Below, piece by piece: positions 58,324 through 64,000 of a DNA stretch of 64,000 nucleotides. Position 1 is the first letter of the stretch, and each line of letters begins with the position of its first letter. The DNA comes from Tubiluchus corallicola (lineage: Eukaryota > Priapulida > Priapulimorpha > Priapulimorphida > Tubiluchidae): the NCBI GenBank assembly GCA_030141605.1, contig JAQGDQ010000037.1:377001-441000 (forward strand), read 5' to 3'. A program made the translations under genes and the position numbers. The notes under the pieces were generated by a model, which had not been told where the DNA came from, ran no database searches, and saw nothing but the letters and a program-made list of their open reading frames with translations.

Positions 58324-58531
58324 TCTTGCATAACTACACGATAATTAAAGTTAGGTGACCAACGAGCAATGACAAATGGACAATGAACTTTCAACTATGC
58401 TTGTGACACAATTCTATGTAGTAATTCTAGTACTACTGAGTTAATTAACCTGCTTTTCTGCATTAGACAACTTAGGGTAATACTTTCTGAGTAAGAAAAA
58501 TATGGCTGAACCCCGTTCTTTGGAAAGTTTC

Positions 58532-58695
58532 AACTCACCCGATAATGCATGTTATTTTTTATTTTGTCGACCTTTATTAGAAAAAATATTAGAAAATTTG
58601 TCGAATGTGCTAAATTTAGATGTTACTGATAGACCTAAGCCATAAACGAAGATACTAGTACTAGACCTAAGCCATAAACTCACCCGATAATGCAT
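58532..58695 (+). repeat. Perfect 19-bp direct repeats around a 126-bp segment
   Basis: AACTCACCCGATAATGCAT occurs at 58532-58550 and again at 58677-58695. Within the segment, TAGACCTAAGCCATAAAC is also repeated, at about 58630 and 58661. This is either a local duplication or a long target-site duplication around an insertion. Confidence 0.8.
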
Positions 58696-59337
58696 ATCAC
58701 ATGTTTGTCTTGCTCTTACAATTTAATACAATTTTAATATAACACAATTTAGAATAATTTAAATAATTATATTCAATTGTAAAGAGCAGCAAGACAAACA
58801 TTTGTATTTCACAGATGGTTGTTTGTGCAAAACTTTTGAAAAAAGGCCGCGAAAGAGTAAAATTACACGAAAGGAACATGAAAGCTAAAGTCAAAACTGA
58901 ATCATTTATTTTTTCGCTTTGAAGTAAACAACCGTACTTATTCAGCAAGGCGACGTTTCGAACAATGAACTTTTGTAAAATTGCCATTTTACAGTTGGCA
59001 GGTGAACAATACAGCAGCGCCAGCTTCAAAGAGACGTATAATTTCATGACTTTAAAAGCTCTGATCGCCTCGGGCCATATATACAACTGTGAAAAATAGT
59101 TTTCCTAAACAAAGATTTTTATAGAGCTGTGTCTTTTGCTTTCACAAAAAAAACTTGAAAATACTTAGTAAACCTATAATGCCTTAAATATGGTGCCGCA
59201 TTATCATAATTACTTTGAATACACGATTTATGTGTGCGTTACTAATCAACTCAAAACCACACTTTGATTTATAATTTCCATTATAGTTTACTGAATAAAT
59301 CAATAATAAAAAACTACCCGGTAAATAAGTTAAATAA
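58696..59337. other. Intergenic, nothing recognised
   Basis: A 129-codon minus-strand frame (58697-59086) is open but has no family motifs and an AT-driven composition, so it is not called. Confidence 0.4.
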
Positions 59338-59440
59338 ACGAGTGAGTGAGTAATGAAATAAGTAAGTACGTAGGTAGGTGAGTAAGTGAGTGAGTGAATG
59401 AGTGAGTGAGTAGGTAAGTATGCATGTATAAGTAAGTACA
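59338..59440 (+). repeat. GAGT/GTAA tetranucleotide microsatellite
   Basis: Interrupted GTGA/GTAA/GTAG run, about 100 bp. Confidence 0.85.
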
Positions 59441-62400
59441 ATAAACTGGTATCTATGTCAAATCTAAAGCTGGTGAAGCTTTTCTTTGGTTTTACCTTCT
59501 TCCGCTGCTGTTTTTACTGGAAAACTTTTTAGGCCCGGGTCTTTCAGAAGAAGAAGAAGACGTATGTGAATAAAAAACAATACATTAGAACTATGCTATA
59601 CTGAATGTTGATCATATTATAGTGAAATGCAGCTGAGTGTTAAGACTATGTAATAATAACTGCTGATAGTGTGCTATTAACTTGCAGAGACGAATGGAGC
59701 GCTGCTGTATGTTACGAAAAACAGTCTCATGTTTATTGGATTGGGTACTTTGAATAACACTTACTAGTTTGGCAAAAAATGAACTTTAACTTTTGCATTA
59801 TGGCTTCATAGTGATGTAAAATACTATTATTTTCCGTAACACCAATTTTCTTACCGTATAATTTGGCGTTTGTACTTTTTTCCACCATATGCATGACAAC
59901 ATATTTCAACTGTACTGTTTCTTTTCCGAAACCCCCTATTTGAAGTGGCGCAATTGGTTCTCATCTGATGACATGACTGTAAGATTATCATTGACAATGT
60001 TATTGTCTGGAAAGATGGTGGAGTGACAAGCTTTGCAATTTTTCACGGAAAATGTCTATTTATAGGTTTATTGTACACTGTTCTACATATCACTGGGTTA
60101 TTCCGTCCAGGGAACTTAGATTTTTATTTGCTTCATACTTCCTCAATTCATTAAGCATTTGTACGCTTTTTCACCAAGTACTTGTGATGTGTTACATCTG
60201 CAAACTCCTTAGGCCACTGCTGCTCAACAAATTAATACATGCGTCGTCACAAATTTGGTCTGCATTCTTGGGAACTTAGTGGTAACTGATGGCTCTGATT
60301 CTGTGCATAACTAAATAAGCTAATTACAATTTTTTTTCTTATTGGGGGTTTCGATATTAAAAATGACACTCAGTGGGTATCCATGTGGCGTGTGCATGCA
60401 CATGCTGAAAAGCATTTACAACATTGCGCTTCGTGAATGATTAACAGCATTGTTTAGCGACGTGTTGCCACGACGACACAGTGGGCCACATTTCAAAAGG
60501 GAGGTTTGCACTTGTCACGTTAAAGACTTCTCAGTACAAAATTGGAGAAGCTTGAAGTAAGTTGCTAAGTCTCCATGGCAAACTATTCCGCCGGCAGTTA
60601 ACATGAAATTGCCGTTTTTTCATCTAACTTTTACCTTGTGTTTTTCTTGCCGTTATTTTGTTTTCTTTTTATCAAAATTCACATGTCTGCTTGTATCAAC
60701 AAAAATACAAACAACATAGAAACACAATAATAAAACTTTAATACAGGCAAGAAATTGTCGTGTTCAACAGTACATTGACTTTTATTAATTTATAAACAAT
60801 TTCAGCAAATTAGGACTAAAAATACAATGGAATAATATGCAAAGTGAGCATTTAGTACAATCTATTGATAAAAAAGAGGCCGATTCTCTTTAATTATCTA
60901 TCGCATAAAGATTTTGTCGTGAAATTCACAAAATCTTTGCAGAAGTAGATCGCACACCTTTGTTAGCAGCAGGAAATATTGCACATCGTGACCATTCTTA
61001 ACAAAAAAAAAAAAAACAATTCCTTCACATGTAATTTTGTCGGTTAGCTATACTATAGTATTTCTTTATGGATAATAAACGAATTTTTCTTTTTATACTA
61101 ATAATTTCATTCAATAAATAATGAATTAAAATAATAACATTTGGATAAGATGTGGCAACTTTAGAAGTGCCCACGAAATGCGACGATTGAATAATAATAA
61201 TAATAATAAACAACAAGCAAAATTGTATGTGAATACTGGAACCAACAATATTGCATGGTTCATTTTACTGCTTTATATCATAACCCTTAGTAGCATTGGA
61301 AACAGTAGCAAGTTCAGCAAATAATTTACACCTGTAGGAATAACATAAAGGATAGGTAAGTTTACAACAATCCTGTTAGCCTTAGGCCAGTTCAGCTTTA
61401 CAACACTGCCTAGCAGTTAGTTGATTGTCTTGCAAACCATAAATTCTGGAAAAAAGCCGGCGGCCATGGTAGAAGCTAATTTCATCAGGCAGCTCCGGGC
61501 TTGTTTTTAAATGCGTCTAATGGTCAAGCTTTTATGCGTGTAGTAAACAGCTACACTGTGCATGAATGCCTCGGCATAATGGTAGGTACAATTAACGTGG
61601 TAGAACCGGCTATTTGCTCTCATAGCCCATTGTGGGTGTTGTTCTCTATCCACACTATACTTACTGTTCTACTATTCACAAATGTCTACCTACATAAATC
61701 AACAGGCATAAAGAAGTCCCAGCTCACACACCAACAGAAGATGATTGTTCCTCAATGGAAGCTGAACTTCTACTGCCCCATTGTCTGTCACAAAACTATC
61801 TGCGTGGGTATTTGATAGAAAAGCAAGTTTTGTTTTTGCTTGAATTGTTTGAAAATTTGAGACGACCAAGCAGCGTGCATGGGCGCGCCTCGGTGCTACT
61901 TGGCAGTTTATTTATTTATGTGAGTCTTACAATTGCCACAGTGCTCTTTATAGCCATTTCCAAAACCGCCTTTCAGATGCTAATTTCCTTATTGTGCGAG
62001 TTATACACTGTGTGAATGCACGTTCGCCAATATATTTCCTTCAGTGCCTCCAGCTTCTTAGTACACTCTTCGACACACACGCATTTTTATTGCTTGTTAT
62101 TTTTCCTTGCCAAACTAGTAAAATAGAGCCTTTCAAGTAATTAATACGAGGGACAAGACAGTACAAAAGAGGCAGTTCTTTAAAAGAAACGGCTGAATGG
62201 CAGGAATGCAGCCGCTGGCACCTGTTCGTTGTGTCTTCTATTTCCCCTGACACTGATGACAAGCTTTATAAAAGCCAAATCCGTTTCGTCTGCGTTTTGA
62301 ACTAAAACCCGACCTCAGTCACTCTGAGCTGTAGCTTACACTGCTCCTGCCGCCTGAGGTGTTATTCCACAGTGACCTTGCCACATCGCCGCGCATCTGT

Positions 62401-62509
62401 TTTTTTTGTCAGATGAAGATGGCAAAGGTATGTGCCCTCGCCAAGCGGGCTAATCAGAGAATGAAGAGAAGCATGAACAAATTATTTGTTCTATTAAAGA
62501 AAAACAGGA
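59441..62509. other. Intergenic, nothing recognised
   Basis: AT-rich, with short poly-A (about 61001-61017) and (TAA)n (about 61190-61208) runs. The open frames at 61501-61815 and 61755-62015 overlap in different phases and show no known motif. Confidence 0.45.
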
Positions 62510-63060
62510 TGATTTTGCATATCCTACCCCATTTTGAAGAACGGTAAAAGTATATATTTTAAAATTTGTAATAATGGCAAAGCTAATTAAATAATATGTG
62601 AAAACTTAATTAATGGCAGCGAGTCAACTAGTGATGACATCACAACTGAACATAATTTTCAACAGCTCAAACATTCCACGAACATGTTGCACGTGTTTGT
62701 AGTAGCGAAGATTGAAGTACACAGCTACTGCACAGCTTTCAGTGTGATATGCAAAAACTCGGCAAATTTGAAGTTTAAAATTCAAATTTTAATATTATTA
62801 CTATGCTCATACATGAGCTCTCGAACGTGTACATTACATCACAAATGAACAACTCTTGAACTTAAATGTGCAGCTCCTGTTTTGTACAACGCGTTTTCGA
62901 GATCTAAGCGCTATTGCCCAGCGAAGAAAGCCAAATTACGTTTCTGTGGTAATAAATGAACAATTCTTTCAAGTAATGTTCTCTTTCAATATTTTGTAGG
63001 TAGACTGTTTCGAGCTATAAATTGAAATTGGGGGATCCCGTTTACCTTGAAACTTTTTTG
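62510..63060 (+). repeat. Dispersed repeat, copy 2
   Basis: Partner of 24843-25450 in the same orientation. It starts at GCATATCCTACCCCA and runs through GTGATGACATCACAACTGAA, AACATTCCACGAACATGTTG and ACATTACATCACAAATGA to the GTAGACTGTTT block near 63000. The copies are diverged, so they are not a recent duplication. Confidence 0.7.
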
Positions 63061-64000
63061 CTATCAGTTAGAAATCGCAATAATCAAAATGACGTAGCAG
63101 AGCTATCTTTCTTCAGAGGATATTGCTGCAAATCCACACAAAATAAAATAATGCATACGTGTAGTTTGTTCCGTATAGGGATTTGTTTCTCGTAATATGT
63201 CCTAAACTGTTTAAAGATAGTGAACTGTATTCCTATTTTTCAAATTACACTTTTAGATGCATTGCGTGGGTATTTTGTTACTTTATAGAAAGTTTGCAAC
63301 AATGTAGTTTACAACAATGCATACCAACGAGTTAGGACTTTATTATTGGCACTGTCATTGCAGATACTAGCAGGGAATGTTCTCTAACATGCAAGAACTT
63401 TTTCTCGCCGTGACACAAAAGTTTTCACGGGCGTTTTTGTACCGATATCGCCAACAGCGATAGAACAGCTAAGAGAACATCGCTGATCAAAACGGTCCTT
63501 AAGGAAATTATTTGATGATTGATCACTTAAAATTGATGTCAGAGAGCCTATACCTCGATGTTCCACGCAAATTATAGAGTAGTCATATTTCTTCAGTTAT
63601 TGATTATATGAAATAATTGAAATATAATTTTCTGTTTTCGTTCTAACGCAGCTTCACGGTATAATAAATCATGCAACTTTTATTTCAAGTTACCTATAAA
63701 GTTTTTAGCTAAGAGTAACAACAGCGAATCGCCTGAACACTTAGACTAGTGATCGTACCTGTCTTTGGACCAGTGATCATACCTCTATAGACTAATGTTA
63801 CCCTATTTAGGACGTTTTAATAAATTTTAGAAAAAATAAATAAAACTGACTCTGTTACAGTAAAAAACTATTGATAATCATTTAGATAAATCGTGAGCGC
63901 GCACCCGCCGATACCGCCTTCAAAAGGTGGCTGATAAAACATTGTAAAAGTCTCATTACTATCACCATTGGAATTATATTATTGTGTGACTCAGTACTTG
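63061..64000. other. Intergenic, nothing recognised
   Basis: No gene, RNA or repeat identified up to the end of the window. Confidence 0.4.

Noticed and set aside
58697..59086. 129-codon minus-strand frame
   Set aside because: Open only because of AT-driven composition; no domain, no splice or polyadenylation context.

Overview
The window is AT-rich nuclear DNA of an animal, probably a non-vertebrate. The evidence is spliceosomal GT-AG introns, a DEG/ENaC sodium channel gene (a family typical of animals), decayed LINE retrotransposons of the CR1/L2/Jockey kind, and many short non-autonomous elements. The species cannot be named from the sequence.

Layout. Bases 1-1100 hold a dead LINE reverse transcriptase. 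From 1.1 to 6.7 kb there is mostly nothing, apart from the end of a hAT-like element and one doubtful exon. At 6.7-8.6 kb lies an intact RAD23 gene whose whole reading frame is in one exon. At 8.9-9.4 kb, on the minus strand, is a small reading frame for a membrane-anchored protein that is interrupted by one in-frame TGA. It is divergent from PEX1, with 382 bp between the two start codons. PEX1 fills 9741-32408. I could rebuild all 21 coding exons, with every splice phase consistent, into a 1231-residue peroxin-1 with both AAA+ ATPase domains. Its 4.7-kb intron 9 carries a complete, intronless DEG/ENaC channel gene on the opposite strand, a 29-bp minisatellite and a foldback-type repeat. Other PEX1 introns hold a decayed LINE ORF1 (intron 1), one copy of a dispersed repeat (intron 11) and a TCA-type microsatellite (intron 15).

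From 32.4 to 64 kb I find no convincing gene. This half is an accumulation of small elements: three copies of a 130-145 bp inverted-terminal-repeat element enclosing telomere-like CCCTAA arrays; a hAT-like MITE; a LINE 3' tail with a large hairpin; a 1.2-kb foldback element; two tRNA-like remnants; an interrupted 5S rRNA-derived sequence; several dispersed repeat pairs; and microsatellites.

Functionally the known genes are independent. RAD23 shuttles ubiquitinated proteins and acts in nucleotide excision repair, PEX1 recycles the peroxisomal import receptor, and the DEG/ENaC protein is a plasma-membrane cation channel. The noteworthy arrangements are the nested antisense channel gene and the divergent PEX1/small membrane protein pair.
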